From the NCBI RefSeq assembly GCF_900141985.1, contig NZ_FQZK01000001.1, forward strand, positions 596,003 through 660,002: a stretch of 64,000 nt of DNA. The letters are read 5' to 3'. Below are positions 7,838 through 16,838 of this stretch, piece after piece. This DNA comes from Nocardiopsis flavescens. GTDB taxonomy: Bacteria > Actinomycetota > Actinomycetes > Streptosporangiales > Streptosporangiaceae. Numbering within the stretch: position 1 is the stretch's first letter; each line of letters opens with the position of its first letter. Below the pieces are notes generated by a model. It searched no databases, was not told where the DNA came from, and saw only the letters and a program-made list of their open reading frames with translations. A program made the translations under genes and the position numbers.

Positions 7838-8094
7838 AGGGCCGACGGTAACACCCTTCGCGGCACCGGGCGGACGGCCGTGAGAGGGCCCGGCCGCGGG
7901 TCGGGGCGGCCCGCACCGCCCGGTGGGCCGCCCCACGGGCCGTCCGGCGCGTCGCCCGGTGGGCCCGGCTGATGAACCCGCCCGCCGAACCCGGTCGTCG
8001 GACCGCCCGGCGAACCACCGCCGGGCAGTCTCCGGACCGCCGCCGGGCCGTCTGCGCGCCACCGCCGTTCCACCTCCGGGACACCACGCCTTGG

Positions 8095-8111
8095 GTAACA
8101 CGTGTTACTTT
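8095..8111 (+). promoter_or_regulatory. 14-bp palindrome overlapping a leaderless-type promoter
   Basis: GTAACACGTGTTAC at 8095-8108 is a perfect palindrome. It overlaps TACTTT (8106-8111), a fit to the -10 pattern TAnnnT, placed 7 nt before the GTG at 8119. There is no ribosome-binding site between them, so the transporter mRNA is probably leaderless and the palindrome a repressor site. Confidence 0.55.
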
Positions 8112-8118
8112 CTCTTCT

Positions 8119-9363
8119 GTGACCCTAACTTCCTCCCTGCGCTCCGTCGCGCCGCTGTACCTCGCCGGCTTCACCACCGCGTTCGGCGCCCACGGGGTCG
8201 CCAGCGTGCTCGGCGCCGAGAGCGACGACATCGGCCTGTCCCTGATCCGCCTGGGGCTGGTTCTGGCCCTCTACGACGTGGCCGAGGTGGTCCTCAAGCC
8301 GGTCTTCGGCGCGCTCAGCGACCGGATCGGCCCCAAGCCCGTCATCGTCGGCGGCCTGGCGGCCTTCACCGCCGCGTCCCTGATCGCCCTGGTCTCGCCC
8401 TCCGCGCTGGTGCTGGGCCTGGCCCGGCTCGGGCAGGGGGCGGCGGCCTCCGCGTTCTCCCCCGCCTCCTCGGCGGCGGTCGCCCGCCTGGCCGGGAGGG
8501 AGCGGCTGGGCCGCTCCTTCGGCCGGTACGGCGCGTGGAAGAGCCTGGGCTACGTCCTGGGCCCGCTCCTGGGCGTGGGCCTGGCGCACCTGTGGGGCAT
8601 CCAGTCCCTGTACGCGGCGCTGGGGCTGCTGTCGGCCGCCGCGGCGGTGTGGGTGCTGATCTGCGTCCCGGCGCTGCCGGTGGTGCCCCGCCCCCGGTAC
8701 ACCCTGGCCGACCTCGTCCGGCAGACGACCGAGCGCGGCTTCCTCGTCCCGACGCTGCTGCTGGCCACCACGACCGCGATCCTCGGCGTGGCCGTCGGGT
8801 TCCTGCCGCTGCTGGCCGTGCGGCTGGGGCTGCACCCGCTGGCCGGGGCCGCCGCGGTGGCCCTGCTGGCGCTCACCTCGACCCTGGTGCAGCCGGTGGT
8901 GGGGCGCCTGCGCGACGAGGAGCGCGTCACCACCCGGGCCGGGGGCGTGCTGGGGCTGTGGGGGGCGGCGGTCGCGCTGGTGCTGCTGGCGCTGTTCCCG
9001 CACGCGCTCACGCTGTTCGCCGCCGCGGCGGTGATCGGGCTGACGGTCGGCACGGTCACCCCGCTGGCCTTCGCGCACCTGGCCGCCGCCACCCCCGAGG
9101 AGCGCATGGGCCGGACCATGGGCAACGCCGAACTCGGCCGGGAGCTGGGCGACGCGGGCGGACCGCTGCTGGTCGGCGTCGTGGCCACGGCCACGACGCT
9201 GCCGGTCGCACTGGCGGTGCTGGCCGCCGCCGGGCTGGGCGCGGGCGCGCTGAGCGGGGCCGCCCTGCGGGCCCCGGGCGGGCCCGGGGGTCCCGGCGGT
9301 TCCGGGGAGCCCGGCCCGCCCGACCGCCCCGCGGACCCGCCGGGCGTCCGACCCGCGCCGTAG
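8119..9363 (+). CDS. MFS transporter (drug-efflux-like)
   Basis: The 414-aa protein has about 12 hydrophobic segments. GALSDRIGPKPVIVGG after the second helix is the conserved MFS loop 2-3 motif (GxLsDRxGrkp). The Pro- and Gly-rich tail (GGPGGPGGSGEPGPP) is probably disordered. The start is the GTG at 8119, reading VTLTSSLRSVAPLYLAGF, because it puts the first helix at the N terminus and fits a leaderless promoter. Proton-driven export of a small toxic compound is the likely role. The gene runs into the alkylation-repair gene after a 31-nt gap and may be co-transcribed with it. Confidence 0.85.
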   Translation: MTLTSSLRSVAPLYLAGFTTAFGAHGVASVLGAESDDIGLSLIRLGLVLALYDVAEVVLKPVFGALSDRIGPKPVIVGGLAAFTAASLIALVSPSALVLGLARLGQGAAASAFSPASSAAVARLAGRERLGRSFGRYGAWKSLGYVLGPLLGVGLAHLWGIQSLYAALGLLSAAAAVWVLICVPALPVVPRPRYTLADLVRQTTERGFLVPTLLLATTTAILGVAVGFLPLLAVRLGLHPLAGAAAVALLALTSTLVQPVVGRLRDEERVTTRAGGVLGLWGAAVALVLLALFPHALTLFAAAAVIGLTVGTVTPLAFAHLAAATPEERMGRTMGNAELGRELGDAGGPLLVGVVATATTLPVALAVLAAAGLGAGALSGAALRAPGGPGGPGGSGEPGPPDRPADPPGVRPAP

Positions 9364-9394
9364 GCTGAACCCGCACGTGAGAGAGGGGACCGCG

Positions 9395-10078
9395 ATGCCC
9401 GCGACGACACCGCCCGCCACCACGGCGGCCGAGGTGCTGGCCGAACTGGCGGAGCTGGAGGACCCGAGGATCCGGCGGGTCAACGAGCGGCACGGCGACG
9501 ACCACGGGGTCAACCTGACCCGGCTGCGCGCGGTGGCCAAGCGGCTCGGCAGGCAGCAGGACCTGGCGGTCGGGCTGTGGGAGACCGGCGACACCGCCGC
9601 GCGCCTGGTGGCGCTGCTGGTCTGCCGGCCCAGGGCGTTCGGGCGCGGGGAGCTGGACGCCATGCTGCGCGGGGCGCGCACGCCCAAGGTGCACGACTGG
9701 CTCGTCAACTACGTGGTCAAGAAGAGCCCGCACGCCGAGGAGCTGCGCCTCGCCTGGTTCGCCGACCCGGACCCGGTGGTGGCGAGCGCCGGGTGGGCGC
9801 TGACCACCGACCGGGTGGGGAGGCGGCCGGAGGGCCTGGACCTGTCCGGGCTGCTCGACACCGTCGAGGCACGGATGAGGGACGCCCCGGACCGGTTGCA
9901 GTGGGCGATGAACGAGTGCCTGGCCTGGATCGGGATCGACCACCCCGCGTACCGGGAGCGGGCGGTCGCGATCGGGGAGCGCCTGGAGGTCCTCAAGGAC
10001 TACCCGACTCCCCCGGGCTGCACGTCGCCGTTCGCGCCGGCCTGGATCGCGGAGATGGTGCGGCGGCAGGAGGCCTGA
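9395..10078 (+). CDS. DNA alkylation repair protein (AlkD-like HEAT repeats)
   Basis: The 227-aa protein resembles the DNA alkylation repair enzyme family, glycosylases that remove alkylated purines using HEAT-like helical repeats. LTRLRAVAKRLG (about residue 45), DLAVGLWETGDTAARLVALL and DWLVNYVVKKSPH are typical repeat segments. The catalytic Asp/Trp positions were not assigned. The ATG at 9395 is chosen because GAGAGGGG precedes it by 6 nt; an in-frame GTG at 9377 has no such site. It lies 31 nt after the MFS gene on the same strand. Confidence 0.8.
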   Translation: MPATTPPATTAAEVLAELAELEDPRIRRVNERHGDDHGVNLTRLRAVAKRLGRQQDLAVGLWETGDTAARLVALLVCRPRAFGRGELDAMLRGARTPKVHDWLVNYVVKKSPHAEELRLAWFADPDPVVASAGWALTTDRVGRRPEGLDLSGLLDTVEARMRDAPDRLQWAMNECLAWIGIDHPAYRERAVAIGERLEVLKDYPTPPGCTSPFAPAWIAEMVRRQEA

Positions 10079-10321
10079 GGTCCTCTCCGGGGCGGGCCCC
10101 GGGGACGCGCGCGATCCCGCGGCTGCGGGCGCGCAGGCGCGGGGCGGCGTCCGCCGGTCCCCGCTGCGCGGGACGGTTACGACCCACGTCCGCAGGGCGG
10201 ACGGTTTCCCCGCAGGATCGGACAGTGGGGACGAAAACTCCCTTACGATGTTCGGGCCGACTTCCCGAATCCCCCCGTATCCGCCAATCCCGGGAAGCGG
10301 CCGACACCGAGGAGATCACTG

Positions 10322-11602
10322 ATGGGCTACTCCATGCCCGGGCTGTGGGTCACCGAGCACACGGTCACCGTCCCCCTGGACTGGGCCGACCCGGGCGGGG
10401 AGCGCATCGAGCTCTTCGTGCGCGAGCTCGTCGACCCCGAGCGCAAGGGGGACGACCTCCCCCTGCTCGCCTTCCTCCAGGGCGGACCCGGCGGGGCCAA
10501 CCCCCGCCCGCTGGAACCCTCCGGCTGGATCGGGGAGGCGATCGGCGAGTACCGGATCGTCCTGGTCGACCAGCGCGGCACCGGCCGCAGCACGCCCCTG
10601 GACGCGCGGGCGGTCGTCGAGCGCGGCGACGCCGCGGCCGGGGCGGACTTCCTGTCCCGGTTCCGCGCGGACTCGATCGTGCGGGACATGGAGCACGTCC
10701 GGGACACCGTCTACGGCGGCAGGCGGTGGACCACCCTCGCCCAGAGCTACGGCGGCTGGCTGACCCTGACCTACCTCTCCCACGCGCCCGAGGCGCTCAA
10801 CGCCTGCTACGTCTGCGGCGGGGTGCCCGGGGTCCCGGCCGACGTGGAGGAGGTGTACCGGCGCACCTTCACGCAGGTGGAGCGCAAGACGGCAGAGTAC
10901 CGCCGCCGCTACCCGCAGGACGTGGCGGCCGTGGCGGCGATCGCCGACCACCTGGCCGCGAACGACGTGCGCCTGCCCGACGGGGATCGGCTGACCGTCC
11001 GCCGGTTCCAGACGCTGGGGATCGAGTTCGGCCGCAAGCCCGGGTTCGAGCGGATGCACTGGCTGGTGGAGGGTGCGTTCGTCCGCCCCGGGCGGCTGTC
11101 GGACGGGTTCCTCCAGGAGGTGATGGTGCGCACCTCCAGCGCCGACGCCCCGCTGTACTGGACCCTCCAGGAGGCCATCTACGCCGACCGGCCCGGGAGG
11201 GCCACCGCGTGGGCGGCCCAGCGCGAGCGGGAGGGGCGCCCGGCGTTCGCGGAGGACGCCCGGCCGCTGGCGTTCACCGGGGAGATGGCGTTCCCGTGGA
11301 TGTTCGAGGAGGTGCGCCTGCTGCGGCCCCTGCGCCCGGCGATGGAGGAGCTGGCCCGGCGCACCGACTGGCCGCCGCTGTACGACCGGGAGCGCCTGGC
11401 GGCCAACGGGGTGCCGGTGGCCGCGGCCGTGTACCACGACGATCTGTACGTGGACGCGGGGTTGCAGCTGGACACCCTGGAGGGGGTGGGGAACTCGTGG
11501 GCGTGGGTCACCAACGAGTTCGAGCACGACGGCATCCACTCCGGCCGGGTGTTCGGGCGGCTGCGGGCGTCGATGCGCGACCGCGGCGGCGAGCCCCGCT
11601 GA
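10322..11602 (+). CDS. Alpha/beta hydrolase, proline iminopeptidase-like (S33)
   Basis: This 426-aa protein has the S33 family markers in order: FLQGGPGGANPRP (oxyanion region, about residue 55), VDQRGTGRSTP (about 82) and LAQSYGGWLTL with the nucleophile Ser near 142. YHDDLYVDA and EHDGIHSGRVF close to the C terminus supply the Asp and His. The family removes N-terminal proline or hydrolyses related amides; the first Gly of the usual GxSxGG is Ala here. A GGAGA ribosome-binding site sits 6 nt before the ATG. No signal peptide is present, so it acts in the cytoplasm. Confidence 0.85.
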   Translation: MGYSMPGLWVTEHTVTVPLDWADPGGERIELFVRELVDPERKGDDLPLLAFLQGGPGGANPRPLEPSGWIGEAIGEYRIVLVDQRGTGRSTPLDARAVVERGDAAAGADFLSRFRADSIVRDMEHVRDTVYGGRRWTTLAQSYGGWLTLTYLSHAPEALNACYVCGGVPGVPADVEEVYRRTFTQVERKTAEYRRRYPQDVAAVAAIADHLAANDVRLPDGDRLTVRRFQTLGIEFGRKPGFERMHWLVEGAFVRPGRLSDGFLQEVMVRTSSADAPLYWTLQEAIYADRPGRATAWAAQREREGRPAFAEDARPLAFTGEMAFPWMFEEVRLLRPLRPAMEELARRTDWPPLYDRERLAANGVPVAAAVYHDDLYVDAGLQLDTLEGVGNSWAWVTNEFEHDGIHSGRVFGRLRASMRDRGGEPR

Positions 11603-11637
11603 GGGGCGGGGCGGGGCGGGAGGGGTCAGCGCGTCGA

Positions 11638-11679
11638 GCGCCCGCCCGCCGCGCCCACCCGCGCTCCGCGGGCGGGCGC
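11638..11679. terminator. Bidirectional terminator between convergent genes
   Basis: An 11-bp perfect stem, GCGCCCGCCCG (11638-11648) with CGGGCGGGCGC (11669-11679), lies between the hydrolase (plus) and the phosphatase (minus). Confidence 0.55.
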
Positions 11680-11749
11680 GGCGCCCCCGGCCCGGCGCAG
11701 CCGCCACTGGAGCTTCGGGAAGTCCGCCCCCGTATCGTCCCGCCCGGGG

Positions 11750-12919
11750 TCAGCCGTGCCACTCGAAGAACAGCACCGTGGCGTCGTCGTTGAGCGAGTC
11801 GTGGTGGTAGTCCAGCACCGCGTGGACCAGGCGCCGCAGGGTCTCGGGGACCGGCTGGTTGCCCACCTGGTGGTGGATGATGAAGTCCACGAACCGCTGG
11901 ACGCCGAACTGGTTGCCTTCGGCGTCGCGGGCCTCGATGATCCCGTCGGTGTAGAACAGCAGCCGGTCTCCGGGCTCCAGCCGCTCGCGGCACACGTTCA
12001 CCGGCAGGCCCAGGTCCATGCCCAGCGGGTGGGTGGGCGCGCAGTCCAGCTCCCGGACCCCCTCGCCGCGGATGAGGATGGGCGGCAGGTGGCCGCAGTT
12101 GACCCACTCCATCTCGCCGGTGGTCAGGTCGATCTCGGCCAGGATCGCGGTGGCGAACCGGGTGCGGACGAACTCCTGGATGAGGGTGGACTCCACACCC
12201 TGGGGGATCTCGGCCAGCGGGGTGCCACGGCGGCGCTGGTTGCGGAAGGCCCCCACGGCGAGGTTGGCGATGAGGCCGGCCGTGTTGTCGTGGCCCATGG
12301 CGTCGAAGATGGCCAGATGGGCGGTCTCCCCGGCGATGGCGTAGTCGAAGGAGTCGCCGGCGTTCTCGTAGGCGGGCTCGGCGGCGGCGGAGATCGTGAC
12401 GCGGGCGTCGGCGAAGGTGCCCGGGGGCATGAGGGTCCACTGCATCTCGGCCGAGACCGACATGGGCTCGGTGCGGATGAGGCGGGCGTAGGAGTCGCTG
12501 TTGGAGCGCTTGGCGATGACGAGCAGGCCCACCAGCGAGGCCAGGTCGCGCATGGCCGAGCGGTCGGGGTCGCCGGTCCACATCACGTGCAGGACGCCCA
12601 GGCGCTCGGCGCCCTCCAGGATGGGCACCCAGTAGCGCGGCTCGTCGCCGTCGCGCACCGCCACCCCGGTGATGTAGGCGTGGCCGGCGGCGGAGCGGTC
12701 CACGGGCAGCTCCTCGCCGCCCCGGCGGGCGTCGGGGCCCTCGCCGGTGACCTCGCGCAGGACCTGCTGCTGGTGGTCGGCCAGGTAGAAGCGGGCCTCC
12801 GGCAGGCCTGCGGCGTCGGCCTTCTTGGCCACGAGCGCGGGCAACTCCTCGAAGGTCGCCAGGTGACCGGCCCTCACCAGGGAGACCATCAGGTCGTTGG
12901 ACGCGTGTTGTGCGGGCAT
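11750..12919 (-). CDS. GAF-like plus SpoIIE/PP2C-type serine phosphatase
   Basis: The 389-aa protein has a GAF-like sensor region (about residues 10-160, containing RYWVPILEGAERLGVLHVMW), then a SpoIIE (PP2C_2) phosphatase domain. Metal-binding positions are visible in AIFDAMGHDNTAG (about residue 215), ILAEIDLTTGEMEWVNCGHL, LLFYTDGIIEARD and LNDDATVLFFEW. In actinomycetes such proteins dephosphorylate anti-anti-sigma factors. A related variant, also possible here, acts in light or redox signalling. There is no membrane segment. The ATG at 12919 leads into MPAQHASNDLMVSL. It is divergent from the iron-binding lipoprotein at 13115, and no anti-sigma partner is adjacent. Confidence 0.85.
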   Translation of the reverse strand: MPAQHASNDLMVSLVRAGHLATFEELPALVAKKADAAGLPEARFYLADHQQQVLREVTGEGPDARRGGEELPVDRSAAGHAYITGVAVRDGDEPRYWVPILEGAERLGVLHVMWTGDPDRSAMRDLASLVGLLVIAKRSNSDSYARLIRTEPMSVSAEMQWTLMPPGTFADARVTISAAAEPAYENAGDSFDYAIAGETAHLAIFDAMGHDNTAGLIANLAVGAFRNQRRRGTPLAEIPQGVESTLIQEFVRTRFATAILAEIDLTTGEMEWVNCGHLPPILIRGEGVRELDCAPTHPLGMDLGLPVNVCRERLEPGDRLLFYTDGIIEARDAEGNQFGVQRFVDFIIHHQVGNQPVPETLRRLVHAVLDYHHDSLNDDATVLFFEWHG

Positions 12920-13071
12920 GGATGCACCCCGTTCCCCCCGAGGGCCCGTCGGCCCTCCCCTCCGCGGTGTGTCGGCGGGCGAACGTCCATCGTCGCACGT
13001 TCGCCACACCAGGCACAGATACCCACAAAACACATATTTCGACCAACCCCGCCGCACGAATCCGGAAAAGG

Positions 13072-13090
13072 TCAGGTTAGGCTCACCTCA
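13072..13090 (+). promoter_or_regulatory. Iron box (IdeR/DmdR-type operator)
   Basis: TCAGGTTAGGCTCACCTCA matches the actinobacterial iron-box consensus TTAGGTTAGGCTAACCTAA at 16 of 19 positions. It lies 24 nt upstream of the siderophore-binding lipoprotein. Fe-loaded DmdR/IdeR would repress the gene when iron is plentiful. Confidence 0.85.
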
Positions 13091-13114
13091 CACATCACGT
13101 CGAGGAGGAACATC

Positions 13115-14131
13115 GTGACGGGAGCACACAGGCGCACCGCCCGGCTCGGGGGCGTCGGAGCGGCGGCCGGACTGCTGGCGGCCCTGCTGGTCGGCTGCGG
13201 CGCGGACGCCGGTGCAGGGGGCCCGGGAGCGGCGGAGGGCGGGGACGGGGGCGGCGGCGCCTATCCGATCACCGTGGCCACCGCGCAGGGCGAGGTGACC
13301 ATCGGGTCCGCGCCCGAGCGGGTGGTGGCGCTGGGCTTCTCCCCCGCCGACGAGCTGATCTCCCTGGGCGTGGACCCGGTCGCGGTGGCGGTCGACCCGG
13401 CGACCCTGGAGGAGGACGCCCCCTGGCTGGTCGGGCCCCTCACCGAGGCCGGCGGGGAGGGCGGCCTGGAGGCCGTCACCGCGCCGGAGCTGGTCACCGG
13501 CGACGGCGGCGTCGACCTGGAGGCCGTCGCCAACGCGCGGCCCGACCTCATCATCGCGGAGGCGTACCAGGTGCAGGACGCGGCGGCGTTCGAGCGGCTC
13601 AACGCCATCGCCCCGACCGTCACCCCCGACACCGACGCCCTCAACCCCGACTGGGACGAGCGGCTGCTGTCCACCGCCGCGGCCCTGGACCGCACCGAGC
13701 GGGCGCAGGAGCTGATCGCCGACCTGGAGGCGGAGTTCGCCGAGGTGGGCGCTCAGGTGCCGGGGATCGGGGAGCGGACCTACCAATGGGTCCGGGCCGA
13801 CGAGACGGGATACGTGTTCGGGAACGGCTCGCTGTTCGACCTGTTCGGGATGCGGCCGGCCGAGAACCAGGACAACACCCAGACCGCGGCGTCGCTCTCC
13901 CTGGAGAACACCGCCGACCTGGACGCGGACCTGCTGGCGGTGTGGGCGCCGTCCGGGGAGCGCCGGGAGGAGCTGGAGTCCGACCCGCTGTTCCAGGAGC
14001 TGCCGTCGGTGGAGGCGGGGACCGTGTACTTCGCGGGGCTGGACTTCGCCAACGCCATCAACTCCCCCGCGCCGATCTCCCTGCGCTGGCTCCGCGACGA
14101 GCTGGCGCCGGTGGTCGGCGCCCTGGAGTGA
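13115..14131 (+). CDS. Iron-siderophore ABC transporter substrate-binding lipoprotein
   Basis: The 338-aa protein has a Sec-type signal ending in a lipobox, LLAALLVGCGAD (Cys near residue 28), so it is membrane-anchored outside the cell. The FepB/FecB fold is recognisable from YPITVATAQGEVTIGS, APERVVALGFSPADELISLG and the repeated helical-backbone pattern. The GTG at 13115 follows GAGGAGGAA. No permease or ATPase is adjacent; the FecCD-type operon at 27.7-31.7 kb could serve it. The upstream iron box indicates iron repression. Direct repeats and three hairpins follow the stop. Confidence 0.9.
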   Translation: MTGAHRRTARLGGVGAAAGLLAALLVGCGADAGAGGPGAAEGGDGGGGAYPITVATAQGEVTIGSAPERVVALGFSPADELISLGVDPVAVAVDPATLEEDAPWLVGPLTEAGGEGGLEAVTAPELVTGDGGVDLEAVANARPDLIIAEAYQVQDAAAFERLNAIAPTVTPDTDALNPDWDERLLSTAAALDRTERAQELIADLEAEFAEVGAQVPGIGERTYQWVRADETGYVFGNGSLFDLFGMRPAENQDNTQTAASLSLENTADLDADLLAVWAPSGERREELESDPLFQELPSVEAGTVYFAGLDFANAINSPAPISLRWLRDELAPVVGALE

Positions 14132-14231
14132 GTGGCCCGGCCTGACGGGGGCGGGAACAGGGCGGTCCGGCGGGCGGAGGCCGCACGGTGGCGGGGTGTC
14201 CGCGACCGCACACGCCTCCGGCCCCCTCGGG

Positions 14232-14480
14232 GCGGGTCACCGCACGCACCCCGGCACGGGCGGCCGGACGGGTGGGACCGCGCGGGTCCGGGTACCGAAA
14301 GGTCGCAGGCCCGCGCGCACGGCCGAACGCGCCTTCCGGTCCCCTGCCGCGGCGCGGCCCGGAGGGGACCGCACGCACGCCGCCCGGCGGTGATCGCACG
14401 GTGTGCACGGGTCCGGGGACCGGGGTACCGAAAGGTCGCAGGCCCGCGCGCACGCCGCCGCGCGGTGATCACACGGCGGT
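14232..14480. repeat. Degenerate direct repeats in a gene-free stretch
   Basis: A 31-nt block occurs identically at 14291-14321 and 14424-14454, beginning GGTACCGAAAGGTCGCAGGC. Each copy lies in a looser 133-nt unit that also contains CACGCCGCC and CGGTGATC(G/A)CACGG (14377-14403 and 14451-14476). No gene is evident between 14132 and 14668. The unit could be a duplicated regulatory element or a small-RNA region; its function is unknown. Confidence 0.75.
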
Positions 14481-14537
14481 GCCGCACCGCGGGTCCGGGC
14501 CGCGACCGGGGCCGCCGGACACCGGCGGGTGGAGACT

Positions 14538-14574
14538 CCCGGGGCGCCCGCTCGGGTGGGGCGGGCGCCCCGGG
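14538..14574. terminator. Strong hairpin 1 (14-bp stem)
   Basis: CCCGGGGCGCCCGC (14538-14551) and GCGGGCGCCCCGGG (14561-14574) pair perfectly around a 9-nt loop, between the iron-binding lipoprotein and tctA, which converge here. Confidence 0.7.
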
Positions 14575-14580
14575 AACGGC

Positions 14581-14615
14581 GGGAGGGGGTCGCCGTGCGG
14601 CGGCGACCCCCTCCC
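14581..14615. terminator. Strong hairpin 2 (15-bp stem)
   Basis: GGGAGGGGGTCGCCG (14581-14595) and CGGCGACCCCCTCCC (14601-14615) pair perfectly around a 5-nt loop. It starts 6 nt after the first hairpin ends. Confidence 0.75.
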
Positions 14616-14630
14616 GGACCGTGAACGGCG

Positions 14631-14657
14631 GGGGCGCGCCCGGTCCGGTCGCGCCCC
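14631..14657 (-). terminator. Weaker hairpin 3 just after tctA
   Basis: GGGGCGCG (14631-14638) and CGCGCCCC (14650-14657) pair with an 11-nt loop, 11 nt beyond the tctA stop codon. Confidence 0.45.
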
Positions 14658-14668
14658 GCCGCGGCGCC

Positions 14669-16228
14669 TCACCCCACCGGGGCGTCCTCGCCGGTCTCCT
14701 CCTGCGCGGCGGCGCGGGAGCGGGCCCGCATGCGGGCGATCCCCACGAACGCGACGGCCGCCAGGACGACGGTGTAGATGCCCAGGGTGATCGGCCCGGC
14801 GAACAGCACGCCCACGTCGCCCTGGCCGATGGCCAGCGCGCGCCGCAGCTCGGTCTCGGCCAGCGGCCCCAGGATGACCGCGATGAGCACCGGGGCGAGC
14901 GGGATCTCGTAGCGGCGCATCATGAACCCCAGCAAACCCAGCAGGATCAGCAGCCACAGGTCGGTGATCGAGTACGAGGCGGCGTAGACGCCCAGCACCG
15001 CGAACCCGGTGATGCCCGCGTACAGGTACCGGCGCGGGATGAGCAGCAGCTTGGCCCACAGCGGCGCGAACGGCAGGTTGAGGATGAGCAGCATGACGCT
15101 GCCCACGAACAGGCTGGCCAGCAGCGCCCAGACCAGGTCCGCGTTGCGCTCGAAGAGCAGCGGGCCCGGCTGCATGCCGTACTGCTGGAAGGCGGCCAGC
15201 ATGATCGCGGCCGTCGCGGAGGTCGGCAGGCCCAGGCCCAGCAGGGCGCCCATCGCGGTGCCGGCGGTGGCGCTGGCCGCGGACTCGGGCGCGGCGACGC
15301 CCTCGATGGCGCCGTCGCCGAACTCGTCGGGTCCCTTGCCGCGGCGGGCGCGGAACCGGGCGAGCCTGCGCTCGGTGCCGTAGGCGAGGAAGGTCGGGAT
15401 CTCCGAGCCGCCCGCGGGGACGGCGCCGAAGGGCAGGCCGAACCCGATGCCGCGCAGCCAGGCGGGGACCGCCCGGCGCAGGTCGCCGCGGCCCAGCCAG
15501 GGGGTGCCGCCCGCGTTGACGGGCGAGGCGCCCTGGTGTCCGCCGCGGTGGATGCGCGAGGCCACGTGCAGGACCTCGCCCAGGGCGAGCAGGCCCACGG
15601 TCACGGTCACGACGCTGATGCCCTCGAACAGGGAGGGGATGCCCAGGGTGAACCGGGCCGCGCCGCTCTGCGCGTCGATGCCGACCATCGCGATGGCCAG
15701 GCCGATGGTCAGGGCGATGGTGCCGCGGACCATGGACTGGGCGACCACCGCGGAGGTGGCCAGGAAGGCGAAGACCGCGAGCGCCAGGTACTCGGCCGGG
15801 CCGAACCGCAGGGCGATGTCGATGATGACGCCGGAGAAGAACGCGACGACGGTGGTCGAGACGACCGCCCCGAGGAACGCGCCGATGGCGGCGGTGGCCA
15901 GCGCCTGCGGGGCCCTGCCCCGCTTGGCCATCCGGTGCCCCTCGATCGCGGTGGCGATGGCGGAGCTGTTGCCGGGGGTGTTCATGAGGATCGACGTGGT
16001 GGAGTCGCCGAACAGGCCGCCGTAGTACACGGCGGTGAACATGATGAACGCCCCGGTGGGGTCGAGCTTGAAGGTGACCGGGAGCAGCAGCGCCACGGCC
16101 ATGGCCGAGCCCAGGCCGGGCAGCACGCCCACGGCGGTGCCCAGCAGGACGCCGATGAAGGCCCACAGCAGGTTCTCGGGGGTCAGCGCGGCGGCGAAGC
16201 CGCCCGCCAGGAGTCCGAAGGTCTCCAT
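14669..16228 (-). CDS. tctA: Tripartite tricarboxylate transporter large permease, TctA
   Basis: The 519-aa integral membrane protein has about 11-12 hydrophobic helices. [20 protein letters not shown] (about residues 35-55) and [20 protein letters not shown] (about 85-105) are TctA family signatures, with a related second half-repeat ([17 protein letters not shown]). It forms the substrate channel with TctB and receives acid from TctC; transport is driven by an ion gradient. Length is normal for TctA, which is about 500 aa. It starts one base after tctB ends, so tctC-tctB-tctA form one leftward operon. Strong hairpins follow its stop. Confidence 0.93.
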   Translation of the reverse strand: METFGLLAGGFAAALTPENLLWAFIGVLLGTAVGVLPGLGSAMAVALLLPVTFKLDPTGAFIMFTAVYYGGLFGDSTTSILMNTPGNSSAIATAIEGHRMAKRGRAPQALATAAIGAFLGAVVSTTVVAFFSGVIIDIALRFGPAEYLALAVFAFLATSAVVAQSMVRGTIALTIGLAIAMVGIDAQSGAARFTLGIPSLFEGISVVTVTVGLLALGEVLHVASRIHRGGHQGASPVNAGGTPWLGRGDLRRAVPAWLRGIGFGLPFGAVPAGGSEIPTFLAYGTERRLARFRARRGKGPDEFGDGAIEGVAAPESAASATAGTAMGALLGLGLPTSATAAIMLAAFQQYGMQPGPLLFERNADLVWALLASLFVGSVMLLILNLPFAPLWAKLLLIPRRYLYAGITGFAVLGVYAASYSITDLWLLILLGLLGFMMRRYEIPLAPVLIAVILGPLAETELRRALAIGQGDVGVLFAGPITLGIYTVVLAAVAFVGIARMRARSRAAAQEETGEDAPVG

Positions 16229-16229
16229 G

Positions 16230-16838
16230 TCAGAGCACGCCTCCCAGGATGCCGGAGGGCAGGTTGAGTCCGAGGCCGGCCACGAAGGCCAGCTGGACGA
16301 CGGACGAGTAGACGAGGGCGACGGTCGCCTCGAACAGGGGGCGACGACCGCCGAAGGCCCAGGCGACGCCGAAGAACAGCAGCGCCCCGGACAGCAGCCA
16401 CCCGACCGGCTGAAGGAGCAGGGCGAACAGGACGACGGAGCCGAGCACGGTGCCGACGGTGCGCCAGTCGCTGTGGGTGGCGGGCGCGGCGGTGTGCGGG
16501 CTCTCGCCCTCGACGAGGTCGCCGACGACCCCGGCGCCCTCGGGCCGGTCGGCCCCGCCGTCGTCCGGCTCGGGGGCGGGGCGGCGGGCGACCTGGAGGG
16601 CCAGGGCCGACCCCAGGACGATCATGAGGGCGGCCACGAGGGCCGGGAAGAGCTGGGGGCCGGGGGAGGCCGAGTTGTCGGGCACGTGCATGGACGCGGT
16701 CTGGACGGCGAGGAAGGCGCCGATGCCGACGGTGAGCAGGCCGACGAAGATCTCGCTGCGCCCCCGCCACCAGGCGCGGGCGCCGCCCGTCGCGGTCGCG
16801 GCGCCCTGCGCGGCGTCCGTCGTGCGGTGGGTGGTCAT
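16230..16838 (-). CDS. tctB: Tripartite tricarboxylate transporter small permease, TctB
   Basis: The 202-aa protein has four probable membrane helices (for example EIFVGLLTVGIGAFLAV and VVLFALLLQPVGWLLSGALL). It also has PGPQLFPALVAALMIVLG, a TctB-type motif. A charged loop lies between helices 2 and 3 (PAPEPDDGGADRPEG). It partners TctA. Its ATG (16838) overlaps the stop of tctC by 4 bp, a sign of translational coupling. Confidence 0.88.
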   Translation of the reverse strand: MTTHRTTDAAQGAATATGGARAWWRGRSEIFVGLLTVGIGAFLAVQTASMHVPDNSASPGPQLFPALVAALMIVLGSALALQVARRPAPEPDDGGADRPEGAGVVGDLVEGESPHTAAPATHSDWRTVGTVLGSVVLFALLLQPVGWLLSGALLFFGVAWAFGGRRPLFEATVALVYSSVVQLAFVAGLGLNLPSGILGGVL

